The translations under genes were made by a program, and so were the position numbers. From NCBI GenBank assembly GCA_004335835.1, contig RWJK01001349.1:1-64000 (forward strand): 64,000 nucleotides of DNA. Reading direction: 5' to 3'. The notes below the pieces were generated by a model. That model saw only the letters and a list, made by a program, of their open reading frames with translations, did not search any database and was not told where the DNA came from. Positions 11,455 to 22,728 of the stretch are shown piece after piece; the stretch's first letter is position 1; the number at the start of each line of letters is the position of its first letter. The DNA is from Scenedesmus sp. ARA3 (lineage: Eukaryota > Chlorophyta > Chlorophyceae > Sphaeropleales > Scenedesmaceae).

Positions 11455-12294
11455 GCCGCAACTGCAGGCTCCGCCGCATGTGCACTGGCCAACCCAAAGC
11501 CGGGCCGCTACTTCTACCAGCCAGTGGCAGGCACCTTCACCAGCCAGCTGCTAGCCACCTACTCCATTGCAGCCATTGCAGCCGGCGGCAGCGCATCACC
11601 CGGTGCTCTGCTCAGCCAGCCAGCCAATACAGTCAGCGCACATGTTGCAAGCTTCAAGCGAGGTTTGGCAGTTGCTGACTCTGTTGCACACGGCTGCCAC
11701 CTGCGCGCCGAATATGTTGTGAAGCCCTTCTGGTATGTGGCAGCACACATCTGCCCTGTCTCGAGCAGCCTGAGCAGTGTTGCTAGCTGGAGCTTCAACA
11801 GCCTCAGCAGCAGCGGCGGCAGCTACAGCAGCAGCTTTGATACCATGGATGAGGCAACTGCAGGCTGCTACCAGGCCACACCCGCTACAAAGCTGCTGCA
11901 TGCAAGCAGCGGCAGCAGCGGCGCGGCTGCCGCGCTGTGGCAGGGAGCGAGGTTCCCCGGGCACTATGACTTGGGGGAGCATTATGCAGCACCTGGGGTG
12001 ATGGCAGTTGCCTCGGAGCTCACTGCTCTGGTGCATGGCGGCGACTTTTACATGCTGCATTGTGACTTCAGGGTGCGGCGGCTGGTGCCAGCGCATGTGC
12101 CGTGTGTGGTATCAGTGCAGCGGCTGGCGTGTGGCAGGCAGCAGCAGCAGCAGCAGCATGCTGGCAGCAGCTGCGCGCTGCTGCCGGCGTGGGTGCGGGA
12201 GATGCCTGGGGCGATTACATACAGAGCTACATTGAGGGAGAAGGGCAGGGTGGCGCGCAAGCCTGCAGTGGAGCTGCTGTACACCGTAGTGTGA
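10252..12294 (+). CDS. Hypothetical Cys-containing protein, at least 3 exons
   Basis: A likely model joins 10252-10383 (MILSPPVSGG..., donor GTGAGT), 10769-10919 (SYPYCKLENCEPIG..., ending phase 1) and 11468-12294 (GSAACALANPKPGRYFYQ... to TGA). The phases of the second and third exons agree, and each has an echo, which supports their being real exons. The first exon is less sure, and a small exon could be missing near 10513-10615. The model gives about 369 residues. Cysteines cluster in the second exon (C..LENC, HSHC) and the third part is rich in Ser, Ala and aromatic residues with no clear membrane segment. No family was recognised. It could be a divergent lineage-specific protein. Confidence 0.5.
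10968..11138 (+). repeat. Echoes of the middle exon end of the hypothetical gene
   Basis: 10968-11030 and 11090-11138 repeat about 45-60 bases of the end of the exon at 10769-10919 (CSTSELARHMANA). The donor is decayed in both. Confidence 0.85.
11283..11402 (+). repeat. CTG tract plus echo of the last exon start
   Basis: A CTG run (about 11292-11325), an acceptor CTGCAG and about 55 bases (GSAACALANPKPGRYFYQ) duplicate the start of the exon at 11468. A second CTG run precedes the true exon. Confidence 0.9.
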
Positions 12295-12345
12295 GGGCTG
12301 CAATGAGTTTGCAGTTGGCTGCTGTACACCGTGGAGTGAGGCCGG
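12295..12345 (+). repeat. Echo of the C-terminal codons in the 3' flank
   Basis: Directly after the stop the codons for LLYTVV/stop recur as LLYTVE/stop (about 12318-12341), the same behaviour as in ASL, FtsJ and MCM10. Confidence 0.7.
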
Positions 12346-15182
12346 CTGCTGCACATAGTAGGGGTGTGTTTGCAGTCGGCTGCTACTGTGTGCAGCTGTT
12401 TTTATGTATGCATGGTGTATCAGGAGTTTGCTGGCAACTGGTGTGGTGCTGCTGCCGCAAGTGCCTATAGCGTGCTTGTGGCAGCAGCAGGCGGCATGTT
12501 AAGCTGGCATGGTGGCAGCTGGACGTCTGTGCTGCTGCGGGCACTGCGGGGATTGGAAGTTGTTGAGCACAGTTGAGCTTCAGCTGGTGTCGGCCTTAGC
12601 AGAGGGTGCGTTGCGCCTGCTACATCACTACCGTAGTAACACATGATGATGAGACATAATTATGGCAGGTTGAAGACGATTGGGCAGGTGGGATGCATAC
12701 ATCTGGGCTTTGGAGGCAGGGCTGCAACTGCATAGTCGTCAGGCTTTCTACGGCACCGGATTGTTGTTGGTGTGATTGGTGTCGAACCGTCCTGTGTGCG
12801 GCACAGTTATGTTTTTTGCATCACCCTCTGCTGCTCAACTGCATTGTTGAGGTTTTGGGCAGGTTTTGGACCATGGCTTTAGGGTGCATGCCCAGCATAA
12901 TCAGGGGCGGCTGTGTAGTATTTGGCACAAAGTTGTTCACAACAGTTGTTTATCAGGAGTACAATGTGGGTGAGGTCACATTGGCAGCTCTCCTGCAAGC
13001 AGTGGCTTGCTTGCGTATGCGTGGCTGCTTATGCGCGGCTGCTCCTGCGGCTTGTGCACTCTGCTGGCGCAAGCTTTCATGCGTCGCGGCGGTAGCTTGC
13101 TGTTGGTTCCACACCTCAATGACCACAGCTGCAGGGCACGATGCATGATGTGGCTGTCTGCCTGTACTGCATGCTGGTTCGCAATTATCTAGCATGCTGA
13201 CATGTTTTTGGTGTCTTCAAAGCATGCGCTGCACTGCCTGCACGTGCTGATAGCGGCGGTTGCAGGCGGCAGTTTTGCCAATATACAGTACTAAAATTGA
13301 GTGCTGTGGCTGTACGGATGGGCTGTGTGTACAACGGTGCAAACGGGAGCCGGATGGGATGGAGTTCGAGGCATTGTAGCGGGGTATGCGAAGCTGCAGC
13401 AAGCTGTTGCGTGACGGCTGTTTGCATATCAGGAGCATGTGGGTATCAGGTTGGCTAATGTGTGTGGTGCACTGACAGTGCGAGTAGTCTGGACAGCTTG
13501 GCTTTGAGGGTGGGGCTGCGTGCAGCATATGAGCTGCACAGATATCTCTCCAGATGCGCACTGAACAAAAAGCGGGCAGCAGTAGCGCAGAGGGATGGTC
13601 CTCCGTGCAGCTGCACACCAGCTGCTGCTGCTGCTGCTACAAGCACGACAGGTTGGCGAGGACATGCAGTGCTGCACTACGTGGTGCCTGCCCTATACCT
13701 AAGACGTGCAGTCAGTCAGCAGCACAGGCAAATGATGCGTCGCTGTGTGACAACATACATTTTCAAGTGTTTTCTGGCGCAGCATTGCATGCTTCACACT
13801 TCGTGGTGTGGCGCTTGCCAGCCTCAATCTTGTGCAGTCAGGACATATACAGATACAGATGCAGATGGTTCAGCAGCCAGACTGCTGTTATCAGTTTGCA
13901 GTCAGCCATACAGACAATAGACAGCACACACTCTTTGTGTCCCTTGTTTTGACATAGGTGTCTGCGCCATTGCGGCACTGCTGCTTGGTGCAATCACGCA
14001 GCCACCTAGCACGCTGCTGTTACATCATTTTCTGCTTCAGCACCCGCCAGGCGTTGAGCAGCTGCAGTGATTCAAGCTTATCTAAGCTGCATTGACGTGC
14101 GGCAATCATTATTTGTGTTCTTAGTGGAAGCGCAGCATCATGGGGGCTGAATTGCCTGTTTAAGCAGCAGCCACCCAGTTTTCTAGGTTGCGTGCGTCTG
14201 TGCAGCTGTTGTCCATCACAGTGGGACGACCAACACAGCCCCACTCTTAAGTCACAGTGTGTTCAGCACCTGTGACACAGCATCAGCATGCAGAGGTTGC
14301 TCAACGTTCCTCAGCATCATCATCATCATGTTACCATTTAAGCCATAGCAACGTCGCCATCGGCCCTACCGGCAGAAACCCCGCGCAATGCGTGCACCCT
14401 GCAAGCACTGTCGCCGCCATCACTGCATGTTCGATGTCTCTCTGGGATTGTGGGTACACGCAGTGCTACGTCTTTCACATGCATGCACAACGAGAAATTG
14501 TCCTTGTAACTATCCTTGAAGCCAACTCTGTCGTGCACGTTCAAGTCTGGGTCTACTAGACACAGAGCTCATGCGCCCGCTGTGTGACATGTGCTGCGGG
14601 TCTGGTGGCTGTAACATTCTGTCTGGTGACATTCTGTCTTCCTCGGCCGCCAGGACACCCCAGTCTATGTGGTGTGCGTGGAGACAATGCATAGGGCCCC
14701 TTTGCTTTCCTGCTCGCATCATTTGAATCAATGTCAGCCCGAACAGAACCCTAGCATGTATTGAAGTCGGCGTCGTTGAGCAGACTTCCTCATACCATGC
14801 CAGCATCTTGAGCAGCTCACGAACTGTCAATATTTCCCGGCTTTACGCACGTAGTCCATCTCTGGCCCAGTGCACTGTAATGAGCTGAATGTTCCGGGTG
14901 CTGTCGGGTGTTTCTTGCCCAGGCAAACGGACACAATTGGCGGCCGGTACCGCGGCGCTGAAACACAAGTAAGTGAAATAAGTAGCGCTACATTTTGAAT
15001 AGCTGGCACATCACCGTAGGACATGCGAGCTGCTACTGGCAGCTAGTCTGCTGCTGCTGCTGCTACCAGTATTTCCAGTGCTGCTGCTTGATGCCTCCTC
15101 TTTCCTCAACTAAACTAAATGGCTGATATAGAAAGCTTTAATTGCCCTGCAGGCTCAAAAGCTTTGCACTGCTGTCCGACTT
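12346..15182. other. Intergenic region, 2.8 kb, no supported gene
   Basis: Only short open frames with no recognisable domain are present on either strand. Frames on the minus strand at 14510-14830 and 14827-15024 abut each other and might be a decayed gene or element, but nothing in them was recognised. A weak copy of the dispersed repeat lies at 14318-14376. Confidence 0.5.
14318..14376 (+). repeat. Dispersed repeat, copy 2 (diverged)
   Basis: It shares the CATCATGTTACC...AAGCCATAGCA...CATCGGCCC pattern with the copy at 3265, with small indels. Confidence 0.55.
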
Positions 15183-17744
15183 ATGGCCGCGCCCAGCATC
15201 ACAGCTGCTGCAAAAACAGCTGTGGCAGAGGCAGTGGAGGCAGCAAGGATTGCGGCTCCTTCTACTGTAACGCAGCTGGATGCGGGCAGCCTGAAACCCA
15301 AGGGTACAAGCAGGAACCAGCGCAACTGGACAGCTTAGGCGAAAACTGGGGTTGGCGTTTTCAGCAAGGCGTTCAAAACTGCCGCTGAAGCAGCTTGCGC
15401 TGCTGATCTCTCGCGGCTTGCCCTGCACAGCCCAATTGTGACCTCACAGCAGCTGAACTTCCCACCTGAATTGTACCAGCAGCAGCAGGTTGCGGCATGG
15501 GCAGCGCTGATGCAGCAGAAGCAGCCTGGCTTGCACCTGCCGGCATGGGACGCAGCGACAGCAGCAGAGTTGGCAGCCAGGGCGGCAGCAGAACGAGCCG
15601 CAGTGCGCACCGCTGCAGATGCAGCGGCATCTGTTCGGCTAGCATCACCAGCAGCAGCAGCACAGCTGGAGTCTGGCCACACCGGGGCTTACTTTGTAGA
15701 GAGGGCAGCTGCAGGAGGCGTGGGCGAATGGAGGTGGAAGCTGGTGCATGCAGGCAAGACGCTGTCTTGGCTCTTCAGCAGCCGCCTTGACGCATGCTGC
15801 GCTGCTGACCTGGCACGCCTTGCACTGTATGGTGCTCTAGTGGGCAGCCTCAACCTCCCTGCAGCCACTTACACGCAGCAGCAGCTGACAGTTTGGCAGA
15901 ACCTGCTGCAGGCATGGCGAGTGGGCAAGGTGGCAGGTGATGGGTCAGCTGCAGCAGCTGCACGTGCAGTAGAGCATACCGCAGACGCAGCAATAGCAGC
16001 TGCAGCAGAGGCGGCGGCTGCCGCTGCTCCGGCAGAAGCAGCGCTGTTCAACGGCCAGCAGCAGCCGCCCCGGGGCAGTCTGGTTGGCAGGGTGAAATCT
16101 GGGTGGTGGATGGCTCTTCAGGGCAGCATCATGCAAGGTAGGAAGTATGTGAAATATGCACAGGACGGGGTGCAGGCGGCTTGTGCAGCTGACCTGGCAC
16201 GCCTAGCCATATGGGGCTTCACTGCAGAGGCAGCAGCAGCACTCAACTTCCCTGCGAGCATCTACACGCAGCAGCAGGTGGCAGACATGGCGGCGCTGCT
16301 GCAGCTGAAGCGGCCTGTGCTGGAGTTGGCAGCATGTCAGGGGGACAGCAGCAGCAGCAGCAGCGCAGTGGCAACCGCAGTGCCTGCTGCCGCCTTATCA
16401 AGGAGTGCAGATCGTGTGAACCGCCGGGCTGGGCTGCGAACAGCAGCAGACAGAGCTGTGGCAGAGGCAGCAGCAGCAGCTGCAGCAGCAGCCACGGAAG
16501 CAGCAGCATACTTCAGCGACAATGTTGAGGGGCCTCCTTATGGCAGGAATGTGGAGTGCGTTGCTGGCAGATACAGGTTGTCATTGACCCATGCAGGCGA
16601 CAGAGCCCTTGCCAGGGGTTACAGCAGCCGCCTGCATGCTGCATGTGCTGCTGACCTGGCACAGCTGGCCCTAGGCGGCACTGCTGGCAACCTGCCAGAC
16701 AACAGCTACACAGCGCAGCAGGTGGCAGACATGCGGCAGCTGCTGCAGTTTGAGCGGCCGGGGTGGTTTGAGCCGGCAGCAGCACGCAACAGCACACCAT
16801 CAGGAGCAAATCCAAGGCTTCAGGCTATGGAGGCTGCAGCAAGGGATCTGGTGGCAGCTGCTGCAGCTGCAGCAGCTGAGGCAGCACCAGAGCAAGCAGC
16901 TGCATACCGTGCTGCGAGCCAGCAGCAGCAGCAGCAGCGACCTGCCTGCTGCTTGCAGGGCAAATCACGCTGGTTAGCACGCGTCAAGGTCGCGGACAGT
17001 AGCAGTGTGTTCCAGATGACGTTTGAAGATGCTGTTGCTGCTGCATGTGCTGCCGATCTGGCTCGCTTAGCAATGCGGATGCGCCATGGTAGGCACTCAC
17101 TGCGGTTCAACTTCCCGCGGCAAATCTACAGCAGGCAGCAAGTGGTAGCAGTCGGGGCGCTGCTGGCTGCACGCCACCCTGGGGTGCAGCTAGCTGAGGT
17201 GGTGCAGCAGCAGCAGCAGCAGCAGAACCGTGGACCCAGACAAGGGGTTGTGGCTGCTGCGGCGATGCTGCTGCTGTCCTCAGGTGCAGTGCAGCCGCGC
17301 TGTAATATGCAGCAGGACAGCAACACACAATGGCCAGCAGCCGCTTCAGCAGCAGCAGCAGCAGCCAGCACCTCATCAGCCGGATATGATATGCAGCAGG
17401 ACAACACAACACTGAGGTCAGCAGCCGCTTCATCATCATCAGCAGCAGTTGCCGGCACCTCATCAGCTGGGCGGCCACCATCACCTTTACTGTGCAGCAG
17501 GCCAGAAGGGATGCAGCGGGGAAGCTGGCAGGGCCTGCATAGAGGAGGGCAGCAGCAGCAGCAGCAGCAGGCAGGGCCACTGCTGAAGCAGAGGGCAGCT
17601 GGTGATGTGGCTTGCTGCAGGAGCAGCAGCGCCAGCAGCAGCAGCAGCAGGGTGGTAGCTGTGAGAGCAGCAAGGCTCGCGGCAGCACGAGCAGCAGCAC
17701 CAGCAGCACGAGCACCAGCCACAGCAGCCGGGCGCGTGTTGTGA
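15183..17744 (+). CDS. Protein with five AP2-like repeats; in-frame TAG in the first repeat
   Basis: The frame runs from an ATG at 15183 to TGA at 17742-17744, broken only by a TAG at 15336-15338; the first ATG after it is at 15438. Five units of about 50-60 residues share a W/Y strand, a G/S.F/Y..S turn, the helix (A)ACAADLARLAL and a closing LNFP...Y.QQQV..M..LLQ. Approximate unit positions are 15300-15500, 15710-15915, 16090-16310, 16550-16750 and 16960-17170. This strand-strand-helix-NFP pattern resembles AP2/ERF DNA-binding domains, with Cys where plant AP2 has Tyr in the helix. Long Ala/Gln/Ser linkers separate the units and the last 200 residues are low complexity. A DNA-binding role is inference from the fold. 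Without read-through the product starts at 15438 and lacks unit 1. No intron of usual size explains the TAG. Confidence 0.6.
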
Positions 17745-18333
17745 AGGCAGCAAGGTTGGCGGACGCCGCCGCCGCCGCAGCAGCAGCAGCTGGAGCAGCA
17801 GGCTCAGAGCAACTTCACACAGCGGACTGGTCAGGATGGACCTGATGGTACATACCAAGCCGGAAGTTGTGGTCCTGTTTGAAATTAAATGCGTTCTGTT
17901 ACTCTGCAAAAATGCTCGGGGTGCTCCTGTGAACAACCCGCCCAGTTGGCAGAGCTTCCATAGGAACACTGCCTGACATGCATGTGACATGACAGAAGCT
18001 GTCAACTGGGGTTTGAACCACAGATGCATTGATAAGCCACGCCTGCGGGATAAGCAGCAACAAGTACGCAAACTGCACTCGTTCGCTTGTAATCAAGTTC
18101 GACTCCGAAAACGTCCAGCCACACCAGCACCAAGTACGGGCCACGACTGCTGCTGCTTCACCCCTCGTTGTTGGCTAGTCGGCAGCCGAGTCTATATATA
18201 TATCTGAAACAGCAGAAAAATCTAGCTATACTATCGTGGCACTAGTCGGGTTGGGAGGCACAACATCAGCAGCAGCACCAGCAGCGGCAGCAGCAGGCAG
18301 CAGTAGGCTGCTGCTGCTGAGCAGCACTGGTGG
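17745..18333. other. Intergenic region between the AP2-like gene and FtsJ
   Basis: Just past the stop a shifted frame (to 17845) resembles the preceding Arg/Ala segment (RVVKAARLADAAA), suggesting the C-terminus was once longer or was duplicated. The rest shows no gene. Confidence 0.5.
18193..18203 (+). promoter_or_regulatory. TATA-like run upstream of FtsJ
   Basis: A short alternating TA run lies about 130 bases upstream of the FtsJ ATG. It could be a TATA element or only a dinucleotide repeat. Confidence 0.25.
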
Positions 18334-18480
18334 ATGTTGTCTCGGCCAGTCGTCGCTGCTTGGACCAAGCAAACGCTCACGGACCATTTCTTCAAGGAAG
18401 CAAAGGTAGGAGGCTTCATGTTGCCAAGTCCCGCAGCGTATGGGCCAGGTCAGGAGTGAGCTAGCACAGGGTGCGGTGGT

Positions 18481-18511
<31 letters not shown>

Positions 18512-21500
18512 GTCCACTGTGCTGACCTTGCGAGGCACATTTGTCAATGCTTGTGGCAGCTATGCAATTCAGGGGCAGTGTGACAGCTGGTGATGAAAAT
18601 GCATGGCTTACGAGCTGAGGCATGCAGCCAACAACTGCACCATGGCGAGCCCTACTGTTCACATGCATTGCGTGCGGTTCAACGTCAAGACAAGGAATCA
18701 AATTACTGCTACGCTGCTACCGTAACCACCACCACCGCTGCTGCTGTTGCTGCTTGTCAACCCTGCAGAAGCAAGGCTATGTGTCGCGTGCAGCTTTCAA
18801 GCTGATAGAGATACAGAAGAAGCACAAGGTCATAAAGCCAGGTGTGGGCGCAGTCAGGGTCAGCGCTGCACCACTGCCACCACTGCAGCAGCAGCAGCAG
18901 CAGCAGAAGCAGCAGCAGCAGTAACAACAAGCAGGGTGCAACTTAATGACCACGGGCGACCTGGGGACAGCTGCAGCATTGGCAGCTGCTGTCGTTAAAG
19001 CAACAGGAGCCGCACAGCAGCCAGCCTGGTCAAAGTTGCCAGTCCACACCGTAACCTCATTGTGTGACTGCCTCAGCAGCTGTTGGACACATGCACGCGT
19101 GCGGGACAACCCAATGACAGCCTCTGCTGCAGCGCAGGACATCCAGCAGCAGCAGCACCACCTTGCATCCCTGCATGCACAGTGCTGCTGCTGCCGCGGC
19201 CGACTGGCTGCACTTCGCTTGCGCCCCCGGATGCAACCAGTGCTGGCTGCCAGACTAGCCAGGGGCAGCCGGTGTGTGAGGCTATATCAATGCTGATTGA
19301 GTTGTCTGCCGACCCTGCTGCTGCTGCTGCTGCTGCTGCTGCAGGCGGCAAGGTACTAGACTTGGGCTGCGTGCCGGGCGCATGGCTGCAGGTGGCCTGC
19401 CAGCAGCTGGGGCCGCGGGACAGGGGCGGGCTGGTGCTGGGCGTGGACATACAGGTGGGCTGAGCCGCCAAGATTTGACCAGGTTTCACCAGGTTTGACC
19501 TTGTATAATGGACATTTATTCACATGTGTGGACAGCTTCAGCTGGTCTTTGGTGTGGTTGACGCAGTTTGGCCTGGTTGTATGCTGCTGCAGGAGGCATG
19601 TTATTGCCATGTACGTTATGGTTTTTGGCACCTTGTTACAGCGCTGACATTTGTGTTTGCTGTGCTCTTGTGTGCCTGCAGGAAGTGTCCATTCCACCCA
19701 AGTTTTGTGACGACAGGGTGTCAGTGCTGCAGGCAGATGGCCACCCGTAAGCATGGACATGCACCCAACCCACAACAAACATAATGTGTTGCTGTGCACT
19801 TGCAGGAGGTGTCCATCCCACCCAAGTTTTGTGACGACAGGGTGTCAGTGCTGCAGGCAGATGCGCGACTGCTCACGCCAGAAGTGCTGCAGGCATACAC
19901 CACAGACGTGAGTGGTGGAGGCGTGGGGAAATGCCTCTGCTGGTTGAGGGGCGGGGTCGTGTCTTGATGCCAGATGTGCCTGTGCAACAGCGTGTGTTCC
20001 AAGTTTTGCACAGCTCTGATGGTTGCAGGACGAACTCGTTCTGCAAGAGGATTGTGTTGTGCTGGCCCTTGTCATATAACACATGTTGTAACACATGTTA
20101 CAAACTGCTGAACCCTGCAGGGTTTTGACACCGTGCTGTCAGACATGCTGCGCTTCACATCCGGGGTGAATGATGTGGAGCTGTTGCTGGAGCTTGCTCT
20201 GCACAAGCACTGCATTGCAATGGCACATGTTATAACACATGTTACAAACTGCTGACCCCTGCAGGGTTTTGACACCGTGCTGTCAGACATGCTGCACTTC
20301 ACCTCTGGGGTGAATGATGTGGAGCTGTCGTTGGAGCTGGCAGGGACGGCCATGAACGTGGCGACAGGGCACTACTACGATCTGTACGGGGAAGCTTTTG
20401 AGCAGCAGGTGGGTCTGTTTGGGGCCGGTTTGTGTTGCTGCAAACTGGTTTGTGGTGCTTGTGCATTGCCTGGAGCTTGCAGGGACTGCTATGAATGTGG
20501 CAACAGGGCACTACTATGACCTTTACGGGGAAGCTTTTGAGCAGCAGGTGGGTGTTTTAAAGCAAATCGTGCAGTGCCTATATCTGGCAGGGACTGCTAT
20601 GAACGTGGCGACAGGGCACTACTACGACCTGTATGGGGAAGCGTTTGCGCAGCAGGTGGGTGTGTTTTTGGAGGCGTTTTGTGTTGCTGCAAACTGGTTT
20701 TTGGTGATTGTGCATTGCCCGGAGCTGGCAGGGACTGCCATGAATGTCGCAACAGGGCACTACTATGACCTGTATGGGGAAGCCTTTGAGCAGCAGGTGG
20801 GTCTGTTTGGAGCCGGTTTGTGTTGCTGCAGACTGGATTTTGGTGCTTGTGCATTGCCTGGGGCTTGCTGGAACGGCCATGAATGTGGCAACAAGGCAGT
20901 ACTACGATCTGTACGGGGAAGCTTTTGAGCAGCAGGTGGGTGTGTTTGGAACCGGTTTGCGTTGCTGCAAACTGGTTTTTGGTGATTGTGCATTGCTTGG
21001 GGCTGGCAGGCACTGCCATGAACGTGGCAACAGGCACTACTATGACCTGTACGGGGAAGCCTTTGAGCAGCAGGTGAGTCTGTTTGCAGCCGGTTTGTGT
21101 TGCTGCAAACTGGTATTTGGTGCGTGTGCATTGCCTTGAGCTTGCAGGCACTGCCATGAACGTGGCAACAGGCACTACTATGACCTGTACGGGGAAGCCT
21201 TTGAGCAGCAGGTGAGTCTGTTTGCAGCCGGTTTGTGTTGCTGCAAACTGGTATTTGGTGCGTGTGCATTGCCTTGAGCTTGCAGGGACTGCCATGAATG
21301 TGGCAACAGGGCACTACTACGACCTGTACAGGGAAGCTTTTGAGCAGCAGGTGCGTGTGTTTGGAGCCGGTTTGTGTTGCTGCAAACTGGTGTTACGCGC
21401 TTGTGCATTGCTTGGGGCTGGCAGGGACTGCCATGAATGTGGCAACAGGGCACTACTACGACCTATATGGGGAAGCTTTTGAGCAGCAGGTGGGTGTTTT

Positions 21501-22179
21501 GGAGCAAATTGTGCGTTGCCTATATCTGTCACGCACCACCATGTTTTTGGCCACGGGGCACTACTACGATCTGTATGGGGAAGGCTTCAAGCAGCAGGTT
21601 GGTGTGTTTGGAGCCTGTCTGTGTTGCTGAGAACTGTTTCGAGCAGTTGGTGCACTGTTCATAACCTGGCAGGAATTGCCATGACTGTGGCCGCAGGGCA
21701 TCATTACGATCTGTACGCAGAAGCGTTGAGCAGCAGGTCGGTGTACTTATGCCCTGTGTGTGTTGTCCTGATCTGTTTGGAGGAGCTTGTGCACCAGCAG
21801 AGCCGATGGTAGACGCAACAGGGCTGTGCTGCAGAATGATGAGCGCTGCCTTGCTGGCAGTCGAGTGGTGGTCTGTTTAGAGGGGTACTGGACCGGCAAG
21901 CGCAAGCGCCGCACGGCAATGCGCTGACACAGTCCTACGCTCTGGGGTTTGGGGTTCTGTTAGGTTACTGGTGTATAGGTTCATTGCTGATTTTCTTTGA
22001 AAAGGCTTGGGGTGTGCGTAATGCTTGCAAACATGATGGTGTAGTCCCTTCTGTTGCCGNNNNNNNNNNNNNNNNNNNNNNNNNNNNNNNNNNNNNNNNN
22101 NNNNNNNNNCATTGGGGCGCGGGGCCGATGGCGTTGATGCTATGGCTTGATGGGTAACATGATGATGACAGTCCTACGC

Positions 22180-22217
<38 letters not shown>

Positions 22218-22694
22218 ATCACATTTGCAGCTGGGCTTCAAGCACAGCGGCTTCCTTCGGCCGGGCGGCAACCTAGTCATGAAGGTCTACGAGGTATGCA
22301 GGGGTGCAGCGGGCGGCCAGGCTGGCCAAACACTTGGCCTTGCTTCTTGCTTTGCTGAGCTCCAGCATGGCGCATTGAGTGCAGTGAAAAGAGGTGCAGG
22401 GGAGGATGCTCAGTCATACGGCGCTGCTTGCAGCATGAGTACAGTGCAGATCACCCATCTGGTTCTTCTTGTTCTGTTGCTGCTGCTGCTGCTCAGGCTC
22501 AGGGCTCAGGCACGTCGGAATTCACCAAGCTCATGCAGCTGTACTTCACCAAGGCGGTGCGTCACTTACACTTAGTGTCACTGTTGCTGCTGCTGCTGCT
22601 GCTGCTGCCGCTGCCGCCGCAGGGCTCAGGCACGCAGGAGTTCACCAAGCTGATATAGCAGTACTTCACAAAAGTGGTGCGTCACATATTGCCA

Positions 22695-22728
<34 letters not shown>

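Noticed and set aside
15336..15338. Nuclear reassignment of TAG to an amino acid, suggested by the TAG inside AP2-like unit 1
   Set aside because: The HAUS2-like and DRG1 genes end at TAG exactly where their families end, so TAG is an ordinary stop here.
20409..21740. CRISPR-like array, because of regular spacing
   Set aside because: Both the repeat and the spacer are conserved, the repeat is coding exon text with a donor, and the genome is eukaryotic.
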